Source: an uncultured candidate division Zixibacteria bacterium
Lineage (GTDB): Bacteria > Zixibacteria > MSB-5A5 > GN15 > FEB-12
DNA: 7,450 nt
NCBI GenBank assembly: GCA_913009765.1
Contig: CAJVYT010000206.1
Coordinates: forward strand, 1 to 7,450
Direction: 5' to 3'
Part shown: positions 1 to 6,672 of the stretch, piece by piece
Layout of the letters: every line of letters begins with the position of its first letter
Numbering within the stretch: the stretch's first letter is position 1
Translations under genes and position numbers: made by a program
The notes under the pieces: model-generated
What the model saw: only the letters and a program-made list of their open reading frames with translations
Database searches by the model: none
What the model was told of the DNA's origin: nothing

Positions 1-763
1 CTATATCGGCACCATATTTAGGCTGTGTGTTTTTATCAGGAGATATTTCTGCTGTTTTACTTTTCTTTTCTTTGTTTGGCAACAGTTGTTTGTTTGTTGT
101 AAGTGCTTTTTTGGTTTTTATCTCATTTTTTTCAAGTAAATCTTTATCTGATTTTTTTACATGTTGAGGCTTTGGAGCTGTTTGCGGCTTGGTTTGCAAA
201 TTATCTACCGTCTGTTTGACTGCTAATGGAACTTTTTCTTTGGCATCTTTTTTTATTTCATCAGAAACAACTTTTGGCTCCTCTTTTTGTTCGACAACTC
301 GACCAACAGACAAATCTTCATCAATTGCAGTATCCTTTATTCTCGGTGCGGTATACCCAATAACATGTTTAATTCCTGTCTTTGGAGCCTCTTGCCTCAG
401 AAGCTCATCACCTGAGTCTTTCTGTTCAAAGGCAAAAAGAGCAACCAGTACCAAAGATGCTGCCACGCCGGTCAATTTCCACCAAAGAGACACAGAAGAT
501 TTTGATTTACCGACAGAAATAATAGTTGCATCTGTTTGAGAACTTAAAGCAGATTCAATTTTTTGAGCTGATTGTTCCCAATAATCACTATCCGATAAGT
601 CTGATTTTTCGGCAATCAGGTTTTCAAGTTTTTCCAATGCAAGCAGATGTTTTTGGCATTCAGAGCATCCATCAATATGTTCTTTGACAATAACAAGCTC
701 TTCGTTTTTAAGCTCATTATCAAAATATGCCGACAATCTGTCTATGTAAAATTGATGTTCCAT
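1..763 (-). CDS. Zinc-finger (zf-HC2/ZAS) membrane anti-sigma factor, partial
   Basis: Probable anti-sigma factor that holds the sigma factor encoded just upstream at the inner membrane until a signal arrives. Reading from the ATG at 763-761, the frame stays open for 254 codons and leaves the window at base 1, so the C-terminus is missing. The N-terminal cytoplasmic domain has the ZAS signature His29-x3-Cys33-x2-Cys36, after a helix containing 'LSAYFDNEL'. A single hydrophobic segment lies at about residues 94-112, starting with Trp-Trp. The remaining 140 or so residues, predicted periplasmic, are rich in Lys, Pro, Gln and Glu and look disordered. The gene starts 11 bp after the sigma stop, with only a weak purine stretch (GGATAC) before the ATG. 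The pairing and motif make the call firm; the signal sensed is unknown. Confidence 0.88.
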   Translation of the reverse strand, partial: MEHQFYIDRLSAYFDNELKNEELVIVKEHIDGCSECQKHLLALEKLENLIAEKSDLSDSDYWEQSAQKIESALSSQTDATIISVGKSKSSVSLWWKLTGVAASLVLVALFAFEQKDSGDELLRQEAPKTGIKHVIGYTAPRIKDTAIDEDLSVGRVVEQKEEPKVVSDEIKKDAKEKVPLAVKQTVDNLQTKPQTAPKPQHVKKSDKDLLEKNEIKTKKALTTNKQLLPNKEKKSKTAEISPDKNTQPKYGADI

Positions 764-774
764 AATTGTATCCG

Positions 775-1377
775 TTATAATAAATCTTTCACAGCATCCA
801 AAAGCATTTGTCTTGCCCGATAGAGTCGCGAGTCAACAGTACCGGGAGGAATTTTCAAATAACTTGCAATTTCCGCATAATCCATTTTTTCAAAATGACG
901 AAGAGTAAAGACGGTTCGGTATTTAACAGGAAGAACAGAGATTGCTTTATAGAGCCGTTTTCTGTTTTCATCATTTAAAAGTTTATCCAAAGCACCCAAA
1001 TCAGCAGATTGCGGGTCAAAGCCGACTTCGGTCATTTTTTCAAGTGATTCTTTTTTCTGCTCTCGCTGAATCAGATTATACGTTAAGTTTCTTGCAATAG
1101 TGGCAATCCATGGATAGAAAGCATATCCGGTTTTAAAAGTCTGGATTTTTTGAAATGCTTTCACAAATGTTTCCTGTACAATATCTTCGGTTGTATCAAA
1201 AGAGTTGACAAGTCCATAGACAAACCGAAAGAGCCGTTTTTGATGTATCCGAATGAGTTTACCAAAAGCGGTTTTATTGCCATTTTGGGCAGATTCTATT
1301 AACTTTTGTTCATCACTCTTACTTCCGATAGTATATACCTTTAAACTGTCTGAATCTTCCGATTTTTTTTTATTCAT
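775..1377 (-). CDS. ECF-type RNA polymerase sigma factor (sigma-70 family)
   Basis: Alternative sigma factor of 200 residues, the usual ECF size, which directs RNA polymerase to a dedicated set of promoters. Region 2 spans about residues 37-106, with the region 2.2 core 'DTTEDIVQETFVKAFQ' at 61-76 and the region 2.3/2.4 part 'YPWIATIARNLTYNLIQRE' at 88-106. Region 4 spans about 138-198, with 'LPVKYRTVFTLRHFEKMDY' at 149-167 and the helix-turn-helix 'IASYLKIPPGTVDSRLYRAR' at 170-189. Its ATG shares one base with the stop codon of holA (TAATG), which suggests translational coupling. The anti-sigma gene follows 11 bp later. Codons 3-5 are all AAA and form a run of nine A. ECF subgroup and target promoters cannot be told from the sequence. 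Confidence 0.95.
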   Translation of the reverse strand: MNKKKSEDSDSLKVYTIGSKSDEQKLIESAQNGNKTAFGKLIRIHQKRLFRFVYGLVNSFDTTEDIVQETFVKAFQKIQTFKTGYAFYPWIATIARNLTYNLIQREQKKESLEKMTEVGFDPQSADLGALDKLLNDENRKRLYKAISVLPVKYRTVFTLRHFEKMDYAEIASYLKIPPGTVDSRLYRARQMLLDAVKDLL

Positions 1378-2360
1378 TATTTAGCTTTAGCTCCGGTTAA
1401 ACTCATCGCTAAAACCTCAAGAGTCATAACAGGAGTCATACCAAAACGCCGTAAATTTGCATCGGCTTCGGCTATTTGCATAATTATGTGTTCAAGCTGT
1501 TGATTACTGTATTTTGCTGCTTGAGTTTTAAATTTAGCAACCATCCAACCACGATTTCCTATCGGTGGTTTTCCATTTCTGACTAAATAAAGCGTAGAAA
1601 AATGCTGCTGCAAAAGAGTCATCAGCACCACAGGAGAATTTCCCTCAGCAATAAGCTGTTTGAGCATTTGTAAAACTTTTGAGGTTTGACGAGCTACAAC
1701 ATAATCTGCTATTTCAAAAACAGTAAAGACTTCAAAACCGTTTACAAGATTTTTGACATCGGTGAATTCAATTGAACCATCTTTGCCGACATAATCAATC
1801 AGCTTAGCAAGTTCAGTTTCAATAGCTCCCCGGTTTCCTGCCAAAAGATCAGCCAAGAAATTTTTTGCTTCATTTGATATAGAGATATTTTCTTTTTTGA
1901 GTTTTGTTTGAATTTGCACATTCGTTTCATTGCGGGTCAGTTTATTAAATTCAACAACAACTGCTTCTTTATTCATATTTTTTATAAATGCTGAACCTTT
2001 GCGGGGTGCCTTTGATGACGGCGAGCTAAATATCACCATCCTGTTGGGGTCAACCGGTTTTAGTATCGAAAGAATTTTCTGAATTTCTTTTGGTCTAAAA
2101 GATTGGAAATCAGTAATAACAAAAACCTGTTTTTCTCCGAGCATCGGTATCATAGCAAGTTCGGTGAGAATATCGCCGGACTTTGTTTTCTTCCCGTCTA
2201 TTTTCCGAAAATTAGTTAAAAACTGTTCATCGGGTAGAAACTTATGCGAGATAAATCGTATAGCTTCAGTTATCCGATAATCTTCAGAACCGAAAAAATA
2301 GTAAACCGGCTTAAATTTTCCGCCGATCACATCTTGCAAGAGTTGTTTAGGATTTGCCAT
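1377..2360 (-). CDS. holA: DNA polymerase III, delta subunit
   Basis: Clamp-loader delta subunit, which opens the beta sliding clamp so that it can be placed on primed DNA during replication. The length of 327 residues is normal for HolA. The N-terminal AAA+-like domain has 'KPVYYFFGSEDYRITEAI' at about 17-34 and the clamp-contacting region with 'MIPMLGEKQVFVI' at 70-82. It lacks a Walker A motif, as expected for delta. The middle domain carries 'AGNRGAIETELAKLIDY' at 174-190, the usual 'G-x-x-x-x-x-x-E-L-x-K-L' pattern. The C-terminal helical collar domain (about 211-325) contains 'VVLMTLLQQHFSTLYLVR'. It lies 34 bp after the RNase H-like gene and overlaps the sigma gene by one base. There is no clear ribosome binding site before the ATG; an out-of-frame ATG lies 4 bases upstream. 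Confidence 0.93.
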   Translation of the reverse strand: MANPKQLLQDVIGGKFKPVYYFFGSEDYRITEAIRFISHKFLPDEQFLTNFRKIDGKKTKSGDILTELAMIPMLGEKQVFVITDFQSFRPKEIQKILSILKPVDPNRMVIFSSPSSKAPRKGSAFIKNMNKEAVVVEFNKLTRNETNVQIQTKLKKENISISNEAKNFLADLLAGNRGAIETELAKLIDYVGKDGSIEFTDVKNLVNGFEVFTVFEIADYVVARQTSKVLQMLKQLIAEGNSPVVLMTLLQQHFSTLYLVRNGKPPIGNRGWMVAKFKTQAAKYSNQQLEHIIMQIAEADANLRRFGMTPVMTLEVLAMSLTGAKAK

Positions 2361-2394
2361 ACATGCTTAGTATACGGCTAAAGACATTTTGTCG

Positions 2395-2793
2395 TCAATC
2401 AAAAAGCTGTTGAAATACCGGATTTTCATCCACCGCAATCCATTCGAGCGAAAAACGGTATTTATTGCGGTATTTTGCTGTTTTTCCTAATAAATTTGAG
2501 AATTTCATCGGAGAAACTTCTCTTTGATTCACTTGGTTAATAATTTTGACATTATTACCATAAATCTGATAGGTATTATTGGAGAAATATTTCTGGTTTC
2601 CGTCAATAAATTCCAATAACGCCAATAATGATGCATAATCTGAGTGATCATCATCAACACCGTCAAATGGTGCCTTAAATTTTATGCCCAGTTCCGGTAT
2701 TGAAAACAGAACAACGGCAGATTGGTCAATTTCGCTATCGACCGGAAGTTTATATGATCCAAAGTAACATTCCATAAATAACAGATAATGCAA
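2395..2793 (-). CDS. RNase H-fold-like protein, probably catalytically inactive
   Basis: Small protein of 132 residues with no clear family hit by eye. Its layout resembles RNase HI: an N-terminal strand 'MECYFGS' (7-13), a helix 'SDYASLLALLEFI' (51-63) like the 'AEYxALLxALE' helix, a strand 'YQIYGNNVKIINQVN' (75-89) like 'I.GDSxLVINQ', and a C-terminal 'LEWIAVDENPVFQQL' (116-130) like 'WVPRxxNxxADxLA'. At the four acidic catalytic positions I align Phe or Gly, Asp52 (Glu in the enzyme), Asn80 (Asp in the enzyme) and a non-acidic residue, so nuclease activity looks lost. The chosen start is TTG at 2793-2791, because GAGG sits 8 bases before it. ATG at 2775-2773 is the alternative and has no such site. 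It is first in the cluster leading to holA. The fold assignment is inference. Confidence 0.6.
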   Translation of the reverse strand: MHYLLFMECYFGSYKLPVDSEIDQSAVVLFSIPELGIKFKAPFDGVDDDHSDYASLLALLEFIDGNQKYFSNNTYQIYGNNVKIINQVNQREVSPMKFSNLLGKTAKYRNKYRFSLEWIAVDENPVFQQLFD

Positions 2794-2801
2794 CTGCTGT
2801 G

Positions 2802-2806
2802 CCTCA
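2802..2806 (-). promoter_or_regulatory. Shine-Dalgarno site supporting a TTG start
   Basis: The minus strand reads TGAGG, then 8 bases, then TTG (2793-2791). The spacing is ideal, and the in-frame ATG 18 bases further on has no purine-rich site, so this decides the start of the RNase H-like gene in favour of TTG. Confidence 0.5.
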
Positions 2807-2986
2807 TTCGGACTATATTGTTAAGTGTTTGTTGTAAAATATGTTATGAATATTTTATTATAAATATTTAGATTGAATATGCATGTAAATACATAATTAT
2901 TCCAATTTTGTACTATTTTTATTGCATGTTTTATAAACATATCCGTCATTTCTGTATATGGTTTAAATGGTTTGAATCCTCTTAAA
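2807..2986. promoter_or_regulatory. AT-rich divergent intergenic region with promoters for both flanking genes
   Basis: The roughly 200 bp between the leftward RNase H-like gene and the rightward lipoprotein gene must hold the promoters of both. On the plus strand, TTGTAC (2908-2913) lies 18 bases before TATAAA (2932-2937), a fair sigma-70-type -35/-10 pair that would leave a leader of about 50 bases. On the minus strand, a TATAAT lies inside the AT-rich imperfect palindrome at 2849-2868, but I see no matching -35 at normal spacing. The organism may use a different promoter consensus, so the boxes are tentative. I see no RNA gene or small ORF of merit here. Confidence 0.4.
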
Positions 2987-2992
2987 AAGGTG
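2987..2992 (+). promoter_or_regulatory. Ribosome binding site of the lipoprotein gene
   Basis: AAGGTG lies 4 bases before the ATG at 2997, so the AGG core is 6 bases away. It is the clearest Shine-Dalgarno site in the window and fixes the start of a protein that begins with a proper lipoprotein signal peptide. Confidence 0.65.
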
Positions 2993-2996
2993 TAAA

Positions 2997-4685
2997 ATGA
3001 AAAATCTAATAAAATTACTGATTACGGTTTCTCTGCTTATCTTAAGCGGATTGCTTAGCTGCGGTAAAGATAATCCATTGGTTGCACCAACAGAATTCAC
3101 CATTGATAATTTTCCCCATGAAATAGGAACAGTCTGGCAATACCAAAAAGATGATAGAATCAGTATGACAACCGATACAATTTATGTACGTATAGATGAT
3201 ACTACCAGAATTACCGATGATTCGTTGTTGGTTTATGTTGTGATAACCGATTTTGTCACTGCCCTTGCGGGTCCGTATGATACCAGCTATTGGTATTTTT
3301 CAGATGATACTTTAAGCTATTACAAATATGAAACTGATACGTTTATAGTCAAACGTAAAGTTATTTTCCCAATAGAAGATGGTGCTGTTTGGAATTCAGA
3401 AGTTTTTCCCTTTGATTCAAACGAAGTTATCGAAAACAGAGCTATAACGATATTAGGCAAAACCTATCAGAATGCATTTCATATTTTACGTACCGCCAGT
3501 GTATTCAATGAATACTATACTGATAATTTTTGGTATGTACCGAATATTGGTTTAATTAAGTCAGATGAAAATCATATTTTATGGACTACTACAAAAGATG
3601 AAACTTTGTCGTTGATTTCATTTCATCAACCAGACAGTTTAAAGCTGTCTGACTTTCCTGTTCAAGTAAAAGCGTCCTGGACATATAAAGTTTATAACAA
3701 TTTAATAGATTGTTTTGGCGATTGTTATGATACCTGTACAGTTACTATTATGGATTCTGTGTATAACGGTCTTGGTTCAATAAAAGAAAATTGGATGTTT
3801 GATTATCCGGGACAGGAAAGAATTGCGAATAATACTTTAAATCAAAACATACTTTTTTTACAATGGCAACACTATCCTGTCTTTTTTTCATTAATATTTC
3901 CTCTCAAAGTAGGTCAAATCTTTGAGCCATCCCCAGGTAAAAGTTCATCATATAAAATATTAGGACGTCAAACTATATTAACTTCTGCAGGAACTTTTAA
4001 AGATGCATACTATTTAAAAGGAAGTTCAGGGGATTGGTATGATGGATCTTTAGCTGTGTTTGATATTTGGATTGCTAAAGGTTTTGGAATTGTAAAAATT
4101 TCTTATCATACTACTACTAATAATAGCTCTGATAATGATATGACTTGGGAACTAAAATCATACAACCCAAGTAAACCGATAGAACCTTTTACAATTGATA
4201 AGTTTCCAAACTACGACAATTTGAGTTGGACCTATCAGGTGTTTGATAATAACTCACAACTTTATGACACTCTACTTGTACAAGTCGCCGAGTCTTCCAC
4301 TGTTGCTGTGTGGAGTTACTCAACTCAAGATACATTATGGCAGGAAGTAGTTTCAATTGAAGGAACTGTCGCAAAATTCTTTCATCCAAACAATATGATA
4401 GAACCGTTTAAATCGTATCAATTCCCGATAGAATTAGGTAACAATTGGACAACCTATCCGACAGGAAATAGTTCAACAGTTCTTTTTGCTACTCCTTTGA
4501 CAATACCTGCCGGACGGTTTTTCCCCTGCTATGCAATTGAGACAGTTTACAGAAATGATTCATCAGTTACTCAAAGAGAAATAGATTGGATAACCCCGTC
4601 TGTCGGCAGTATTCAAAAAACTATTATTAACGAGAATCTTGGCATAGATGAAAACTGGCGGTTGATAGATTATTCCAATCCGTAA
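2997..4685 (+). CDS. Lipoprotein of unknown function with three tandem modules
   Basis: Secreted lipoprotein of 562 residues. The signal peptide has Lys3 and Lys6, a hydrophobic core (about 7-20) and a lipobox 'LLSC' with lipidated Cys22, so it should be anchored in the outer or inner membrane facing the periplasm or outside. The mature part is three diverged copies of one module of 160-180 residues, at about 34-212, 216-392 and 398-560. Each opens with a Phe/Leu-x-Ile/Leu-(Asp)-x-Phe-Pro stretch followed about 8-10 residues on by Trp-x-Tyr ('FTIDNFP...WQY', 'LKLSDFP...WTY', 'FTIDKFP...WTY'). Each has a second 'FPI/L-x-x-G' about 80-90 residues later, and ends with an aromatic 'GxI(V)K/Q' turn. 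The composition is rich in aromatic residues, Thr, Asp and Ser, as in extracellular beta-sandwich proteins. I do not recognise the family and no function is assigned. The gene stands alone on its strand. Confidence 0.85.
   Translation: MKNLIKLLITVSLLILSGLLSCGKDNPLVAPTEFTIDNFPHEIGTVWQYQKDDRISMTTDTIYVRIDDTTRITDDSLLVYVVITDFVTALAGPYDTSYWYFSDDTLSYYKYETDTFIVKRKVIFPIEDGAVWNSEVFPFDSNEVIENRAITILGKTYQNAFHILRTASVFNEYYTDNFWYVPNIGLIKSDENHILWTTTKDETLSLISFHQPDSLKLSDFPVQVKASWTYKVYNNLIDCFGDCYDTCTVTIMDSVYNGLGSIKENWMFDYPGQERIANNTLNQNILFLQWQHYPVFFSLIFPLKVGQIFEPSPGKSSSYKILGRQTILTSAGTFKDAYYLKGSSGDWYDGSLAVFDIWIAKGFGIVKISYHTTTNNSSDNDMTWELKSYNPSKPIEPFTIDKFPNYDNLSWTYQVFDNNSQLYDTLLVQVAESSTVAVWSYSTQDTLWQEVVSIEGTVAKFFHPNNMIEPFKSYQFPIELGNNWTTYPTGNSSTVLFATPLTIPAGRFFPCYAIETVYRNDSSVTQREIDWITPSVGSIQKTIINENLGIDENWRLIDYSNP
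3096..4676 (+). repeat. Three diverged tandem protein modules inside the lipoprotein gene
   Basis: The copies run about 3096-3632, 3642-4172 and 4188-4676. Copies 1 and 3 share the opening 'FTID-x-FP'; copy 2 has 'LKLSDFP'. The mid-module anchors are 'FPIEDGAVW', 'FPLKVGQIF' and 'FPIELGNNW'. Late anchors are 'VPNIGLIKS', 'AKGFGIVKI' and 'TPSVGSIQK'. The likeness is at protein level; the DNA has diverged, so this is an old duplication rather than a recent repeat. Confidence 0.7.
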
Positions 4686-4688
4686 TGC

Positions 4689-5819
4689 TTATTGAAATGT
4701 ATCATATTTTGCCTGAGCATAACGGTCGGTCATACCGGCGATATAGTCAGAAATTACTATCTCTTTTTTCTCATGCTCAAGCATATTTCTAAACCTTGGA
4801 GGAAGTAATGTCGGCTCTGCCATCAATGTTGCAAATATCAGTTTTATAATTTCCTCTGCCCAGTCAGCCATATCAAGCAGTTTTTGATTTTTATACAATT
4901 TCTGATTTAAAAACTGCTTTAAATCGCCAACTATAATTGCATTGGCATCAGAATATCCACAGAGTTTTTCTTTACATTTTCTGACATCATCAATAGATTT
5001 GATATCATGCTGTACCAAGCGTAGTTTTGTTTCATTGACTAAATCGGTCACCATAAAATCCAAAAGTGAACGTACCAAGGCATACCGCTGTCGATCATCT
5101 TCTTCTGAAAGATTGGCAACCAACTTACCCAGCTGCAGATATTTCCAAAACCCAAGCTGACGTAAATCATCAGGACTTATAATCCCCGAAGATAACCCAT
5201 CATCGATGTCATGGGCGTTATAAGTAATTTCATCAGCTAAATCAACAAGCGACGCTTCAAGAGATGTCTTTTCATCGGGATGGAACTCATCTGAAACTAT
5301 ATGATTTTTGGTTTCATGTTTTGCTATTCCTTCACGAACTTCATAAGACAAATTTAACCCGGGATAGTCTTCGTATCTTTGTTCAAGCAAATCAACAATT
5401 CGCAAAGACTGACGGTTATGATTAAACCCGCCAAAATCTTTGAGCAAATCGTTTAACACATCCTCACCCGAATGTCTAAAAGGTGTATGCCCGACATCAT
5501 GCACCAATGCAATCGCCTCAGAAAGATCTTCATTTAACCTTAAAATCCGAGCAAGTGTTCTGCTGATTTGGGCAACCTCAATTGTATGAGTCAAACGAGT
5601 GCGGTAATGGTCGGTTTCATGGGGGATAAACACCTGTGTTTTGTATTCCATTCTGCGAAAAGCTGTTGAATGGATAATTCTGTCACGGTCACGCTGAAAC
5701 GCTGTTCTCAAGGGGTGCTGCACAATTGGATACACCCGTCCTCTTGAATCTGCCGAACAGCAGGCATAGGGAGCTAAGACTTTTTTTTCAAGTTGTTCTA
5801 TTGTTTCTCTTGAGTTCAT
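4689..5819 (-). CDS. dgt: Deoxyguanosinetriphosphate triphosphohydrolase-like HD enzyme
   Basis: dGTPase-like protein, which cleaves dNTPs (classically dGTP) to the nucleoside and triphosphate in the cytoplasm. The length of 376 residues matches the shorter type 2 family. The HD-domain metal ligands are visible: His78 in 'RTRLTHTIEVAQISR', His107-Asp108 in 'ALVHDVGHTPFRHSGE' and Asp196 in 'DLADEITYNAHDIDDGL'. The N-terminal 'DRDRIIHSTAFRRMEYKTQV' (44-63) is also typical. Arg115 replaces the Gly usual in 'PFGHxGE'. The ATG start has no Shine-Dalgarno site. The gene follows the barrel gene by 31 bp on the same strand, so it may be co-transcribed with it although functionally unrelated. It ends 3 bp from the stop of the convergent lipoprotein gene. 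Substrate specificity cannot be told from the sequence; the symbol is by family only. Confidence 0.93.
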   Translation of the reverse strand: MNSRETIEQLEKKVLAPYACCSADSRGRVYPIVQHPLRTAFQRDRDRIIHSTAFRRMEYKTQVFIPHETDHYRTRLTHTIEVAQISRTLARILRLNEDLSEAIALVHDVGHTPFRHSGEDVLNDLLKDFGGFNHNRQSLRIVDLLEQRYEDYPGLNLSYEVREGIAKHETKNHIVSDEFHPDEKTSLEASLVDLADEITYNAHDIDDGLSSGIISPDDLRQLGFWKYLQLGKLVANLSEEDDRQRYALVRSLLDFMVTDLVNETKLRLVQHDIKSIDDVRKCKEKLCGYSDANAIIVGDLKQFLNQKLYKNQKLLDMADWAEEIIKLIFATLMAEPTLLPPRFRNMLEHEKKEIVISDYIAGMTDRYAQAKYDTFQ

Positions 5820-5850
5820 GTTTGAAAGATAGTCAATTTTATCTAAAATA

Positions 5851-6672
5851 TCAATTGTGTAATATCATTAAAAGAAAACTTATCGTATGAGTCAGACCCA
5901 AAACAGGATGATACGATGCATTATATATCACACTGTTGTCTTTCCATTTTAGCTTCATGCCTCCCCCAAACTCAACAGGAGTGGTTGAAAAACCAAACAT
6001 CAGCGTTCCAACTTGAGAAATTTTGACTGATTCGCCAATGCCGTATTTATTTTCATCATCTGCTTGAGTAGAAAATGTAAGCGTAGTTTTGTATTTTTTT
6101 AATCCAGGCAGTTCACCATAAAAAGTAAGTATTCGGTTTGCTTTTGGTGAGTTTTCTGTCAAAGATGGTCTGTTGAGATTTTCTAATACTGAACTAAAAA
6201 TAAAATCTTTATGTCTTACTTGTACAGACAGCCCATAAGAAATTTTATTTACAGAATTATATCTCTTATTAAAATCATGGAACTCTCCGGTTATAAAATT
6301 GCCAATAGTATAAAATGATTTTGAATATAAAACAGCAAGACGCATATTTTTTTGAGTATACAAATCAGGCTCTCCCGTTTGGGAAAAACCTGCTGCCAAA
6401 GAGAAGTTTTGCATTCTATAAGAAACAGCAGAATAGATAATATCTAACTCTTTTAAGTCATATTGCCGTGTATAACCAAAATCTACTGACAATTTTTCAG
6501 TTTGCTCAAGTGGAGTTCCTGACAGAAGTTGTTCCGATGGTGTAGGTGTCGACAAAACAACTGTTCCGCCTAAAGCGTCAGTGCGACTAGACGGAAAAAT
6601 AAAAGATTCCGCTTTAACTGACCCAACAGAAAAAATAAGAGAAAGAATGAATATGAAAAATCTATCTTGCAA
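5851..6672 (-). CDS. Outer-membrane beta-barrel protein, PorV/PorQ-like
   Basis: Predicted outer-membrane protein of 273 residues when read from the TTG at 6672-6670. This start gives a clean signal peptide, a hydrophobic stretch 'FFIFILSLIFSVGS' ending in 'VKA' before 'ESFIFPSSRTDALGG'. AGGAG lies 10 bases upstream (6687-6683). The 'ALGG' motif soon after the signal peptide, the many alternating-hydrophobicity strands and the terminal 'YHPVLGLTHTISF' resemble the PorV/PorQ and UPF0164 barrels of the FCB group, some of which serve type IX secretion. The start overlaps the stop of the lamin-tail gene by 11 bases, indicating coupling. An ATG at 6726 would add a long basic extension read from inside the neighbour gene and is less likely. 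The C-terminus 'LLMILHN' lacks the terminal Phe usual for barrels. Confidence 0.65.
   Translation of the reverse strand: MQDRFFIFILSLIFSVGSVKAESFIFPSSRTDALGGTVVLSTPTPSEQLLSGTPLEQTEKLSVDFGYTRQYDLKELDIIYSAVSYRMQNFSLAAGFSQTGEPDLYTQKNMRLAVLYSKSFYTIGNFITGEFHDFNKRYNSVNKISYGLSVQVRHKDFIFSSVLENLNRPSLTENSPKANRILTFYGELPGLKKYKTTLTFSTQADDENKYGIGESVKISQVGTLMFGFSTTPVEFGGGMKLKWKDNSVIYNASYHPVLGLTHTISFLLMILHN

Noticed and set aside
189..539. Plus-strand open frame of 116 codons
   Set aside because: It lies wholly antisense to the anti-sigma gene, has no family-like features and is Ser/Thr-rich as expected from a shadow frame.
2361..2394. Gap between the RNase H-like gene and holA as a possible regulatory site
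   Set aside because: Only 34 bases, without a hairpin or promoter boxes; best seen as a spacer within an operon.
2849..2868. AT-rich imperfect palindrome in the intergenic region
   Set aside because: All A and T in an AT-rich region; such symmetry is expected by chance, so it is not called as an operator or terminator.
4189..4389. Minus-strand open frame of 66 codons
   Set aside because: It is antisense to the third module of the lipoprotein and shows no ribosome site or recognisable motif.
4942..5160. Plus-strand open frame of 72 codons
   Set aside because: It is antisense to the well-supported dGTPase gene and has no motif.
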